A stretch of DNA of 64,000 nt from Naumannella halotolerans (GTDB taxonomy: Bacteria > Actinomycetota > Actinomycetes > Propionibacteriales > Propionibacteriaceae). Below the pieces are notes generated by a model. It was given only the letters and a program-made list of their open reading frames with translations, was not told the origin of the DNA and ran no database searches. Made by a program: the position numbers and the translations under genes. Numbering within the stretch: position 1 is the stretch's first letter; each line of letters opens with the position of its first letter. The stretch is taken from NCBI RefSeq assembly GCF_004364645.1, contig NZ_SOAW01000001.1, positions 62,001-126,000 on the forward strand, written 5' to 3'. Positions 1 through 8,945 of the stretch are shown here, piece by piece.

Positions 1-137
1 ATCTCGCCGACACAGACGATGATCACCGCGAGCAGCGACCACAGCCAGTACCGCAGCAGCAGCCGGACCAGCCGCGAGACCCACCACCACACTTCCAGCC
101 CGCACCAGCGCAGCACCTTGATCGCCGGCATGATCAC
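1..137 (-). CDS. N-terminus of an unidentified AICE membrane protein (partial)
   Basis: This reading frame runs off the left edge. It begins with GTG at 137-135, whose GTGA overlaps the stop codon of the upstream pra-like gene, so the two are probably translationally coupled. The 45 visible residues are rich in Trp, Leu and Arg and contain a hydrophobic run near the break (LLAVIIVCVG), which suggests a membrane anchor. In AICEs the gene after pra is often a small membrane protein or the FtsK/SpoIIIE-type transfer protein. That identification is inference from position only, because no ATPase motif lies inside the window. Confidence 0.5.
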   Translation of the reverse strand, partial: MIMPAIKVLRWCGLEVWWWVSRLVRLLLRYWLWSLLAVIIVCVGE

Positions 138-547
138 GCCGCCTTCGAATCACCAGCAGCACGTCCACCCTTGGGTGAGGCCATCCCGGTGGCTCGCAGC
201 GAGAACGCGATCCGCTGCCGACCATTCCCCACATCCTTCAGATACGGGGTGACCGTCAACTCACTCAGCACCACCGGCCGCACTGGAACACCCGGGATCG
301 CTTCCGGCGGCACCGGCTGCACGTCCGCCAGCAACTTGACCCGGTGGGTGCGTTCGCGGGCTTCGGGATCGAAATCCATCACATCGACAACCCACACCGG
401 CAAGCCAGTGCGCTCGTCCACTTGCTGCACCTCACGTTCCTTCGATGAACGGTCGAAATCACGCTGCTTCGACACCTCACCAACCACCCCCGCACCATGC
501 GGGAACACCTGCTGAAAACTGACCTGAAACGGACCCTGAACGCCCAT
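134..547 (-). CDS. pra: Pra-like plasmid replication, integration and excision activator
   Basis: A 137-residue protein whose central part (FPHGAGVVGEVSKQRDFDRS, then EREVQQVD, LPVWVVDVMDFDPEAR, VQPVPPEAIPG and LTVTPYL) matches the actinomycete family annotated as plasmid replication, integration and excision activator. The prototype is Pra of pSAM2, which switches on rep, xis and int. ATG at 547 is preceded by AGGAGG eight bases upstream; longer in-frame starts lack such a site. The gene overlaps the next gene by 4 bp. A 17-bp palindrome lies just upstream (575-591), between this gene and a divergent XRE regulator. The family assignment is from recalled similarity; the activating role here is inferred. 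Confidence 0.8.
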   Translation of the reverse strand: MGVQGPFQVSFQQVFPHGAGVVGEVSKQRDFDRSSKEREVQQVDERTGLPVWVVDVMDFDPEARERTHRVKLLADVQPVPPEAIPGVPVRPVVLSELTVTPYLKDVGNGRQRIAFSLRATGMASPKGGRAAGDSKAA

Positions 548-574
548 GGCGTGTGCCTCCTGGTACTCGCTGCA

Positions 575-591
575 CATCGGAACTTCCGATG
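575..591. promoter_or_regulatory. 17-bp palindromic operator candidate between pra and the XRE regulator
   Basis: CATCGGAA-C-TTCCGATG is a perfect inverted repeat with a single central base. It lies 28 bases upstream of the pra start codon and just above its ribosome binding site. Its symmetry and place between a divergent regulator and the element's activator gene suggest a repressor site. The binding protein is unknown; the adjacent XRE protein is the obvious candidate. Confidence 0.45.
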
Positions 592-746
592 CATCTAGCG
601 AACGGCGTGGGCGAGTTGCGCGAAAGATGGCAGGAGGTGGCAGGCACCGTGCCAGGAGTGCTAACCCTGCGAAACGGTTTGATATGTCAGTCCGATGAGG
701 CAGCATGCTGTGCAACCGATGAGGCGCTACGCACCAGGAGTTGACG

Positions 747-1823
747 ATGGCGTACAACCAAATTCGAGCGGCACGCGAAAGCCGCGGATGGTCGCAGTCA
801 CGGCTTGTCGCGGAAATTGAGCGTGCAGCTCAAGCGAATGGCGTCTCGCTGATGACTCGGGGATCCCTGACGACCGCTCTTTCGCGCTGGGAAAACGGAC
901 ACGTCGCACCGAAGCAGCACCACCGCAGTTTGCTCCGGGCGACCCTAGGGATTGACCTTGACGATGGCCACAACACGGGCGAGCCAATCGGTCAGGCAAT
1001 GACGCTGGTCCAGGTCGACGCGCAGGCCGAAGTGCTCAGTGCGATCCGTCGATCGGATCGTCACGGACTCGCGCACATGACCAACCCGCAGCTCGACATC
1101 TATGCAGCCGCCCTCCGAGGCAGCCTTGGCACCGGCGGACCGTTACCGGTACGAATCCGGCTGGCGGCGCTGCTCGCTGACGCAGAGGCCTTGATTGCCT
1201 GGCAACTCATTGACCTCAGCCAACCAGCAGCCGCTTTGAGTCGATATCGCAGGGCCGAGCAATACGCGCGCGATGCGGAGGACGCTCACCTGATCGCGCA
1301 CGCCCGGGCGGGTCAGGCTGTCGCGCTGATTGATCTTGATCACCCTGACGATGCGCATCAGCTCATGCAGGCCACACGAGCCCAGGCCGAAGGCAAGGTA
1401 TCCACGTTGTTCTGGGCGTGGCTGCTCGCCGCCAACGCTGAGACCGGTGCTGCCGCCGGCGATGGCAGGACATGTCGAGAATCTGTGCGCGCTGCTTTCG
1501 ATGTCTTGCCTGACGGTCAGCGGGCCGACCCAGCGCTGCCATACATCACGCTTGGTCCTGCCCACCTACAGCGGTGGGCGGGGCACTCACTGAGCATGAT
1601 CGGGGAGCGCAGCGCGATTGACATGCTGGAAGAAGCGGCAGAAGCGATGCCGATCGACTTCGTCCGTGCTCGGGGCAGTCTGCATACCGACATGGCCGAG
1701 TGCCATGCACTGCTTGGTCATAAGTCTGATGCCCGTCGAGAGCGGGGGACTGCGCTGGAGCTCGTCCAGGAGAGCGGATCCCGACGACAGCAGCGGCGGC
1801 TCAACTATCTGGTGGCCGCCTAA
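747..1823 (+). CDS. XRE-family regulator with C-terminal TPR-like region
   Basis: A 358-residue cytoplasmic regulator. Residues about 5-75 form an XRE helix-turn-helix (IRAARESRGWSQSRLVAEIE, then SLTTALSRWENGHVAPKQ). The rest is an Ala/Leu-rich alpha-helical repeat region resembling the TPR sensor halves of plasmid and AICE regulators. ATG at 747 is chosen because AGGAG lies six bases upstream; an in-frame TTG at 741 would abut the ribosome binding site. The gene is divergent from pra and overlaps the converging Nudix gene by 23 bp. XRE-TPR plus Nudix next to pra is a recurrent AICE arrangement. A role in controlling the element's transfer or immunity is inferred, and the ligand is unknown. 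Confidence 0.75.
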   Translation: MAYNQIRAARESRGWSQSRLVAEIERAAQANGVSLMTRGSLTTALSRWENGHVAPKQHHRSLLRATLGIDLDDGHNTGEPIGQAMTLVQVDAQAEVLSAIRRSDRHGLAHMTNPQLDIYAAALRGSLGTGGPLPVRIRLAALLADAEALIAWQLIDLSQPAAALSRYRRAEQYARDAEDAHLIAHARAGQAVALIDLDHPDDAHQLMQATRAQAEGKVSTLFWAWLLAANAETGAAAGDGRTCRESVRAAFDVLPDGQRADPALPYITLGPAHLQRWAGHSLSMIGERSAIDMLEEAAEAMPIDFVRARGSLHTDMAECHALLGHKSDARRERGTALELVQESGSRRQQRRLNYLVAA

Positions 1824-2385
1824 CGCGAGCAATCAAGTAGAGCAGGGCAACCAGCGAGCCAGAGCCCAGAACTTCACCTCGCGCGGCCATTTGGGGAATG
1901 CTGGCCAGCGGAACCCACCGAGACACGCCAGTCTCCTCGCTGTCAGTCTCCGATGTCACGTGAACCGCGTCACGGCTTGCGAAGAGGTCGTGAGGGCTAT
2001 CCACCATGCCGATCGCTGGCTGGAACGAGAGGAGACGCTCGACCGATTGTGGCTCCCAGCCTGTTTCCTCACGCGCTTCACGAGTCGCCGCCTTCTCAGA
2101 AGCCTCACCGGGATCGACAATGCCACCAGGAAGCTCCCAGCCCCATTCATTGGAGACGAACCGATGCTTCCACAGAAGCAGCACTTTATCCTCGGCGTTC
2201 AGCATTGCTACGAGCGCGACGCGCTGTAGCCGAACCACGTGATGCTCAAATCGTTCGCCACCTGGCGGCTGGACGTCGACCTTGGTCAGGCGTACCCATG
2301 GACTCTCATACAGCGACCGTTCACCGAACGTTGCCCACTCGCCCACGGGCTTAGCCGCCTGCTCGTCGTGGTCTTCCGAAGTCAC
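1801..2385 (-). CDS. Nudix hydrolase, Pif-like AICE immunity factor
   Basis: A Nudix protein of about 194 residues with the complete box G-x5-E-x7-REAREETGW (GGIVDPGEASEKAATREARE), expected to cleave a nucleoside diphosphate derivative with Mg2+. The segment before the box (GERFEHHVVRLQRVALVAM, HRFVSNEWGWELPGG) matches the Nudix proteins of actinomycete integrative elements. The best known of these is pSAM2 Pif, which blocks redundant transfer between element-bearing cells. GTG at 2385 fits the usual family length; an upstream TTG at 2445 is in frame. No clear ribosome binding site is visible at either. The 3' end overlaps the converging XRE gene. The enzyme class is clear; the immunity role is inferred from context. 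Confidence 0.75.
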   Translation of the reverse strand: MTSEDHDEQAAKPVGEWATFGERSLYESPWVRLTKVDVQPPGGERFEHHVVRLQRVALVAMLNAEDKVLLLWKHRFVSNEWGWELPGGIVDPGEASEKAATREAREETGWEPQSVERLLSFQPAIGMVDSPHDLFASRDAVHVTSETDSEETGVSRWVPLASIPQMAARGEVLGSGSLVALLYLIARVRRPPDS

Positions 2386-2449
2386 GACAGTTACGCTACC
2401 GGCGGCGTCCGACCGCACCCAACTGCCGAATCCAGCTCTAGTCAATCAA

Positions 2450-2521
2450 GTCGCCTCGCTGCGCTCGGCGAGCCGCTGCGGTCCGGGTCCTCGCGCTCCG
2501 CTCCGCTTCGCGCTGCGGGCC
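2450..2521. repeat. CGCT-rich imperfect repeat block beside the Nudix gene
   Basis: A run of overlapping CGCT, CTCG and TCCG words, including a short hairpin CTCGC...GCGAG at 2455-2472. Similar C/G/T-rich low-complexity blocks flank genes in actinomycete plasmids and AICEs. No coding sequence is evident, and a cis-acting transfer or replication role is only a possibility. Confidence 0.35.
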
Positions 2522-2661
2522 GATCCTCACAGGTCACCGCGCCCTTCAGGTTCTAACCGCAAATGGATCAGGGTATGGGCGACATCCAACTATTGAGGCT
2601 TGTTGGTCCGGAATAGATCGATCCGGTCGTGGCCTGGCTCAATCGCCTACTTCGCCAGAAA

Positions 2662-2847
2662 TCAAAATATCTCGCTCCAGGTCCAGTAGGTTCGACACTC
2701 CGAGATAACGGGTCCGCCAGCCGGGGCATCGACGCAGTGCTCGACTTGGCGAAGTGTAAACAATGCTGCCACGCCTACTAACAAGGCCAACACGATTACG
2801 GTGATCAGAATCACCCGAGAGATCCTGCTCCTCCTACGCACTTCCAT
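2662..2847 (-). CDS. Small single-pass membrane protein downstream of the metalloprotease
   Basis: A 61-residue protein with a basic N-terminus (MEVRRRSRISR), one strong transmembrane helix (VILITVIVLALLVGVAALF) and a short outer segment containing two cysteines. It does not match a family I recognise. Its ATG lies inside the last codons of the metalloprotease gene (14-bp overlap), implying co-transcription and translational coupling. It may help secrete, anchor or control the protease; that is speculation from gene order. Local base composition is more AT-rich than the surrounding chromosome, consistent with acquired DNA. Confidence 0.55.
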   Translation of the reverse strand: MEVRRRSRISRVILITVIVLALLVGVAALFTLRQVEHCVDAPAGGPVISECRTYWTWSEIF

Positions 2848-3844
2848 AGTGCCTCAAGAGTCCATTCTGATCACCGCGGCCCAAACTGCGCTGGCTCAAA
2901 TTGCATTGGTTTATGAAGGGCTTCATTATCTGGGATTCGTCGTCGCCGACGTGACCAAGGCCTCCGGCATGACCGAACTCGTGCACGGCCAGAGACTCGA
3001 GGTCGTATCTCTGCCCGCTGCAAGACGAGCCTGACACATACCAATTCTTGTAATTCGAGTTGACCTTAATATCGGATTCGAGTCGAAGTCCAGGGGCTAT
3101 GGCCGCCCAAGAACATGCAACGCCCAAAACGGAACTGTCGATTGGGCCCCAGCCGACTACGTTGACATTGTCGCCCACAACAGGGCATGTGCCATCTCTA
3201 GTCACTTGTGACGACCGGCTGGTCGTTCCTCGATTAGAAGTGATCAATGCGCTGTCGCGGTTGCCACAGCTAGAACTTCGGCCCGTCGAGACTGACGCTG
3301 CGGCTCTTTGCATCGCTTCCCGACCACCTGAAACAGGCGCGCCCGAGTTATTGTAATACCAGTCGTAACGCTTTGCCGCCCACTTTCGATTCAATAGGTA
3401 CGGTGCATTGGTGGCGCATTTAGGGCTAGCTCGCCGTGGAGCACTCTCCTGCTCGCCCCCGTTCGCCAGCTCGTCTGAGAGTGTTCGGGCCGCGGAGGGT
3501 GAGCTGCCCAGCACCGTCCCGTCATCGGCTGCTGCGAGGTTGAATGACTCGTCGAGATAGGCCGAGAGCTCGTATCCCTCGCTCGGGGTCCGTCCTAGCG
3601 CGCTCACGGTGACTAACCGGTCAGGCTCTGTCGGAACATCGAGAACAACACCGTTTTCAAACTCGATCTGTGTGCCCGTCGGGTCGCAGTCGGCCGGAAG
3701 GTCAGCTATGTTTTCGAACTCGATCAGAGGGCCGCAGAGCGGGGCGGCGTGCGCGGCCCGGTCCGCCGCTGGCACTATGAAGGCGCAGGTTACCGTGAGT
3801 GCGAATGTGATTGCTACGGTCTTCGATCGGCGACTCATCTTCAT
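2834..3844 (-). CDS. Secreted matrixin-like zinc metalloprotease
   Basis: A 336-residue protein. ATG at 3844 is preceded by GGGAG eight bases upstream. Residues 1 to about 35 form a Sec signal peptide (MKMSRRSKTV, hydrophobic core, cleavage near AAHA-AP). After a low-complexity region, the C-terminal catalytic domain carries the metzincin zinc motif HEFGHAGGLGH followed by IMKP, which resembles the Met-turn. Several cysteine pairs suit an extracellular protein. An upstream sequence TTGATG-17-TATGCG (3911-3939, minus strand) could be its promoter. It sits between the AICE regulatory genes and the tRNA attachment site, so it is probably cargo. The substrate is unknown and this is not one of the standard AICE functions. 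Confidence 0.75.
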   Translation of the reverse strand: MKMSRRSKTVAITFALTVTCAFIVPAADRAAHAAPLCGPLIEFENIADLPADCDPTGTQIEFENGVVLDVPTEPDRLVTVSALGRTPSEGYELSAYLDESFNLAAADDGTVLGSSPSAARTLSDELANGGEQESAPRRASPKCATNAPYLLNRKWAAKRYDWYYNNSGAPVSGGREAMQRAAASVSTGRSSSCGNRDSALITSNRGTTSRSSQVTRDGTCPVVGDNVNVVGWGPIDSSVLGVACSWAAIAPGLRLESDIKVNSNYKNWYVSGSSCSGQRYDLESLAVHEFGHAGGLGHVGDDESQIMKPFINQCNLSQRSLGRGDQNGLLRHYGSA

Positions 3845-3910
3845 GGCACAATCTCCCGTCGGGGGGGCTTGCGTGGAGGGCGGTCGGCAGATTCTTCCGA
3901 GATCGATCAC

Positions 3911-3939
3911 CGCATACGCTGTGGTGCCGACGGCATCAA
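3911..3939 (-). promoter_or_regulatory. Candidate promoter of the metalloprotease gene
   Basis: On the minus strand TTGATG (3939-3934) and TATGCG (3916-3911) are separated by exactly 17 bases, ending about 65 bases before the ATG at 3844. The hexamers resemble sigma-70-type boxes. Apart from this, the 355-base stretch 3845-4199 shows no convincing gene. Confidence 0.4.
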
Positions 3940-4199
3940 CTTAACTAGCTCGGGGCGATGCTGTCTATCGTTTCTGCCGGTCGTTCACCTCTGCGTCGTC
4001 GTCTCGTAACCGAATTCCCGGCCCTGAGGTGGGCGCGCGCCCCTATCGACGGACCTTCCGTCACCGGCCAGTCCGCGAGCTTGCGGTACAACCATGCATG
4101 TTCCCCCGGCGTGCCCCCAGATCCAATCTCATCGCCCGTAGTGCACGTTGATCACGGCGTCCATGCGGTGCACCGGCAGATTGGACAGGTCAGATATCG

Positions 4200-4244
4200 T
4201 TCGCAATGAGAAGGTCAGGGGTTCGAATCCCCTTAGCTCCACCA
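4200..4244 (+). mobile_element. Attachment site: 3' fragment of tRNA-Ala(CGC) at the right end of the AICE
   Basis: The 45 bases read as the 3' portion of a tRNA: anticodon loop TTCGCAA (4200-4206), 3' anticodon stem TGAGA, variable loop, T-arm AGGGG-TTCGAAT-CCCCT (4217-4233), acceptor strand TAGCTCC, discriminator A and encoded CCA. The 5' half (acceptor strand, D-arm and 5' anticodon stem) is absent; the bases before 4200 do not pair with TGAGA. A tRNA copy starting at the anticodon loop is the classic footprint of tyrosine-recombinase integration. The copy's orientation places the element to the left. The intact tRNA and the integrase should lie beyond the left edge. Confidence 0.8.
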
Positions 4245-5840
<1,596 letters not shown>

Positions 5841-5903
5841 GCCGGGAGTCGGCGGCCCGGAATCCGGCGGAACAGATCGGCCGGCGGCGATGTTGACGAC
5901 ACC

Positions 5904-6959
5904 GTGACGACATTGCGTGGTGAATACAAGGTCCCCGGCGGCAAATTGGTCGCAGTCGATGTGGAGACCGTCGACCGACGAATGTCTCGGGTGAGCTTGT
6001 CCGGGGACTTCTTCCTCGAGCCCGACACCGCCTTGGAGGACATCGACGGTGCGCTGACCGGGATGAGTGTCGATGCCGGGGTCGACCAACTCGCCCAGGC
6101 GATCAACGGCGCCCTGGACGACGGTGTCTCCATGATCGGCTTCAACGCCGATGCCGTGGCGATCGCGGTACGCCGAGCCCTCGGTCACGCCACCAGCTGG
6201 TCCGACCACACCTTCGACCTGATCCCGGCCACGGTGCTGCCGCCGGTGATGCATGTCGCCCTGGACGAGGTGATCGCCAAGGAGGTCGCCGCCGGCACCC
6301 GCGGACCGACCCTGCGGTTCTGGGACTGGGATTCGCCGCTGGTGGTGATCGGCTCCTTCCAGAGCTATCGCAACGAGATCGACCCCGAGGGCGCGGCCCG
6401 GCACGGGATCGACGTGGTCCGACGGATCTCCGGTGGCGGGGCGATGTTCATGGAGCCGGGCAACTGCATCACCTACTCGTTGACCGTCCCGACCTCCTTG
6501 GTGGAGGGCCTCAGCTTCGAGCGTGCCTACGCCTTCCTCGACTCCTGGGTGATCGAGGCCCTCGCCCGGGTCGGGGTGAATGCCCGCTACGTGCCGCTGA
6601 ACGACATCGCGTCCGATGTCGGCAAGATCGCCGGCGCGGCGCAGAAGCGTTACCCCGGTGTGGTGCTGCATCACGTGACCATGGCCTACGACATCGACGC
6701 CGACAAGATGCTGGAGGTGCTGCGGATCGGTCGGGAGAAGATGAGCGACAAGGGCACCAAGAGCGCCAACAAGCGGGTCGATCCGATGCGTTCGCAGACC
6801 GGTATGGATCGCCAGGCGATCCTCGACTCCTTCGCCGACACCTTCCGCGGCCTGTATGCCATCAACGAGTCCGCCTACACCGATGCCGAGCTGGCCACAG
6901 CCGCCGATCTGGTGGAGACCAAGTTCGGCACGAAGGAGTGGACCCACCGGGTGCCCTGA
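5904..6959 (+). CDS. Lipoate-protein ligase A-like protein with N-terminal accessory domain
   Basis: A 351-residue protein. Residues about 100-351 form the BPL/LplA/LipB catalytic domain: RRISGGGAMFMEPGN near residue 172 and KIAGAAQKR with the likely catalytic Lys near residue 240. Residues 1-95 (GEYKVPGGKLVAVDVE onward) resemble the small accessory domain that sits at the C-terminus of E. coli LplA or is a separate LplB in archaea, so the domain order is reversed. It is expected to attach lipoate, or a related acyl group, to an E2 or GcvH lysine. Starts with GTG; the ribosome binding site is weak. The target protein cannot be told from this locus. Confidence 0.75.
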   Translation: MTTLRGEYKVPGGKLVAVDVETVDRRMSRVSLSGDFFLEPDTALEDIDGALTGMSVDAGVDQLAQAINGALDDGVSMIGFNADAVAIAVRRALGHATSWSDHTFDLIPATVLPPVMHVALDEVIAKEVAAGTRGPTLRFWDWDSPLVVIGSFQSYRNEIDPEGAARHGIDVVRRISGGGAMFMEPGNCITYSLTVPTSLVEGLSFERAYAFLDSWVIEALARVGVNARYVPLNDIASDVGKIAGAAQKRYPGVVLHHVTMAYDIDADKMLEVLRIGREKMSDKGTKSANKRVDPMRSQTGMDRQAILDSFADTFRGLYAINESAYTDAELATAADLVETKFGTKEWTHRVP

Positions 6960-7006
6960 TCCTGGGCCGGTCCCGGTGATGCCCTTTGCGGGCATTTGCG
7001 GTTCAT

Positions 7007-7046
7007 ATTCGGCCATTGCTGCCACATACGGCAGCAGTGGCCGAAT
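7007..7046. terminator. Bidirectional terminator hairpin between lplA-like and SDR genes
   Basis: ATTCGGCCATTGCTGCC (7007-7023) pairs with GGCAGCAGTGGCCGAAT (7030-7046) around a 6-base loop, giving a 17-bp stem with one wobble pair. It sits in the 145-base gap between two converging genes and can serve both strands. There is no strong U-tract, as is usual in high-GC actinobacteria. Confidence 0.75.
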
Positions 7047-7104
7047 GACGACCCCGAATGCCGGGGAGCGCCGCCCGGGTGTTGCCGCTGGCTCCCGGCA
7101 GGGG

Positions 7105-8157
7105 TCAGCCCAGCGCCCGGCGCAACCGCTCCTGCAACTCCGCCGGGGCTCCCTGCAGCAACTTGCGCCAGTGCCCCAGGGTCGAGCGCAGACCCGGCTC
7201 GTCGATCACCGAAGCATCCCCGACCCAGTCGGGATCGGACCCGGCCGCGGTCTGCCGATCGCCGTCGGCGGCAGTCCCGGTCGGCGCCCCGGTGACGGCC
7301 CGGCGCACCGCCTCTCGGGCACCGATCCGCCCGACGACCGAGTTCTCCGGGTCGCCGACCATGTCGTGGCCCATGCTCTTCACCAATTCGGTGACCGTGT
7401 TCTCCGGCATCCCGGTGATCTTCGCCATCACCGGACCGGCCACGTCATAGGACAGATCGGGCAGCGGCAGGCTGGTCCGGGACAGTCCGAGCTCCTCGGC
7501 GAACAGCGAGATCAGCTCCGGATAACTGAGCACGGTCGGCCCGACCAGATCGCGATGGCCGTTCCACGGCGTGGACTCGCCGGCCTCGATGAGCACCCGC
7601 ACCACATCGGCAGCCGCCACCGGCTGCACCCGGTGGTCCAGCCACTGCGGCGCGGGCAGCACCGGCATCCGCTGCACGAGCCGTCGGATCAGTTCGAAGG
7701 AGGTCGATCCGGCGCCGAGCACCACCGCTGCCCGGAACACCATCACCGGCACCGGGGACTCCTCGGTGAGGATCTCCTCCACCTGCAACCGCGACGTCAG
7801 GTGATCGGACAGTTCCCCCTCCGGCACGATCCCGGACAGGTAGACCATCGACCGGCAACCGGCCGCCTCACAGGCGGCGGCGAAGTTGCGGGCCGCCTCG
7901 GCTTCCCGATCGACATATCCCGAGGAGGTCATCGAGTGCACCAGGAAGTAGCCAACCTCGCAGCCGGTGAGGGCGGCGCGCGCGGAATCAGCGTCCTGCA
8001 GGTCGAACGGCCGTACCTCCACCTGGTCGGCCCAGGCGTACCCGCTCGCCTTCGCCGGATCCCGGAACCCGGCCACGACCGAATGGCCCGCGCCGAGCAG
8101 CGAAGGGATCAACCGGGATCCCACATAACCGCTGGCACCGCTGACGAATGCTTGCAC
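7105..8157 (-). CDS. NAD(P)-binding SDR-like oxidoreductase/epimerase
   Basis: A 350-residue atypical short-chain dehydrogenase. The N-terminal dinucleotide-binding motif GASGYVGSRL is followed by a Rossmann fold with YLSGIVPEGE near the usual active-site strand. The classical Tyr-x3-Lys is not obvious, as in other NmrA/YwnB-like members. The last 60 residues are a variable helical extension. GTG at 8157 has GGGAG seven bases upstream. It is divergent from the CPBP gene and converges on the lipoate-ligase-like gene across a strong terminator. Substrate and pathway are not evident. Confidence 0.7.
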   Translation of the reverse strand: MQAFVSGASGYVGSRLIPSLLGAGHSVVAGFRDPAKASGYAWADQVEVRPFDLQDADSARAALTGCEVGYFLVHSMTSSGYVDREAEAARNFAAACEAAGCRSMVYLSGIVPEGELSDHLTSRLQVEEILTEESPVPVMVFRAAVVLGAGSTSFELIRRLVQRMPVLPAPQWLDHRVQPVAAADVVRVLIEAGESTPWNGHRDLVGPTVLSYPELISLFAEELGLSRTSLPLPDLSYDVAGPVMAKITGMPENTVTELVKSMGHDMVGDPENSVVGRIGAREAVRRAVTGAPTGTAADGDRQTAAGSDPDWVGDASVIDEPGLRSTLGHWRKLLQGAPAELQERLRRALG

Positions 8158-8297
8158 TGGCTGTCTCCCTCACCCGACTGAATCCGACCGATTGGGTAGT
8201 CTCCGGGTCACGGAGAGTGTCTGTTCTTCGACACCGTACTCCCACCCCCTGCCAGTCCGAGCCGAAGCCGATCCCGGGAGGATCCATCAGCGACACC

Positions 8298-8945
8298 GTG
8301 AACAAGTCCGCGCCGGTGGGCGCACGCCACTGGGTGTTGCGGATCGGGGTCCTGCTGCTGGGTGCGGCGTTCCTGGCCGGCACCTTCAGGTTCGACTACG
8401 ACAGCATCTGGTTCTACCTGTTGTCGGTCGGGCTCGGGCTGTCCTGGCTGGCGGTGTGGTGGGTCGACCGTGCCGCGGCAGCAGCAGCGGAGCCGCCCCG
8501 GTTCTCGGTGGTACGCAGGGTGCTGCTCGGGCTCGGGGCGGGTGCGGCGCTGGCAGCGGCCTGTGCGGTCGGGGCACTGCTGTTCGGTGACGTGCCGGTG
8601 ATCGGGCCGTCGATCGCCGAGGTGATCTCCCCGGTGCAGTCCTCGATCCTGCCGGTCGCCGTCACCGCCCTGGCGGTCGGCGCGACTGAGGAGTTCGCCT
8701 TCCGCGGCGGGGTCTTCGCCTGGTTCGACCGCCGCCCGATCGTCTGGTCCACTCTCGTCTACGTGGTGATCACCGCGGGCACCGGCTCGATCTCGCTGGT
8801 GATGGCCGCTGTGTTCCTGGGGGCCGGCACCGGCATCCTGCGCGCCTGGACGAGGTCGCTGATCGCCCCGGTGCTCTGCCACGTGGTCTGGTCGGCGCTG
8901 TTGTTGCTGGTGCTACCGCAGGTCGTCGCCCGCTTCGGCGGCTGA
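8298..8945 (+). CDS. CPBP-family intramembrane protein (divergent)
   Basis: About 215 residues with roughly six transmembrane segments and the CPBP/Abi glutamate motif EEFAFR (TEEFAFRGGVFAWF), followed by a final helix with H (LCHVVW). The middle FxxxH motif that normally supplies another metal ligand is not visible: the corresponding helix reads VYVVITAGTGS. So proteolytic activity is uncertain. The start is tentative: GTG at 8298 lies 16 bases after GGGAGG (8276-8281), which is too far for a normal spacing. A TAGTCT box at 8197-8202 may be the promoter. It converges on the SMR gene pair, overlapping it by 33 bp. Confidence 0.65.
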   Translation: MNKSAPVGARHWVLRIGVLLLGAAFLAGTFRFDYDSIWFYLLSVGLGLSWLAVWWVDRAAAAAAEPPRFSVVRRVLLGLGAGAALAAACAVGALLFGDVPVIGPSIAEVISPVQSSILPVAVTALAVGATEEFAFRGGVFAWFDRRPIVWSTLVYVVITAGTGSISLVMAAVFLGAGTGILRAWTRSLIAPVLCHVVWSALLLLVLPQVVARFGG

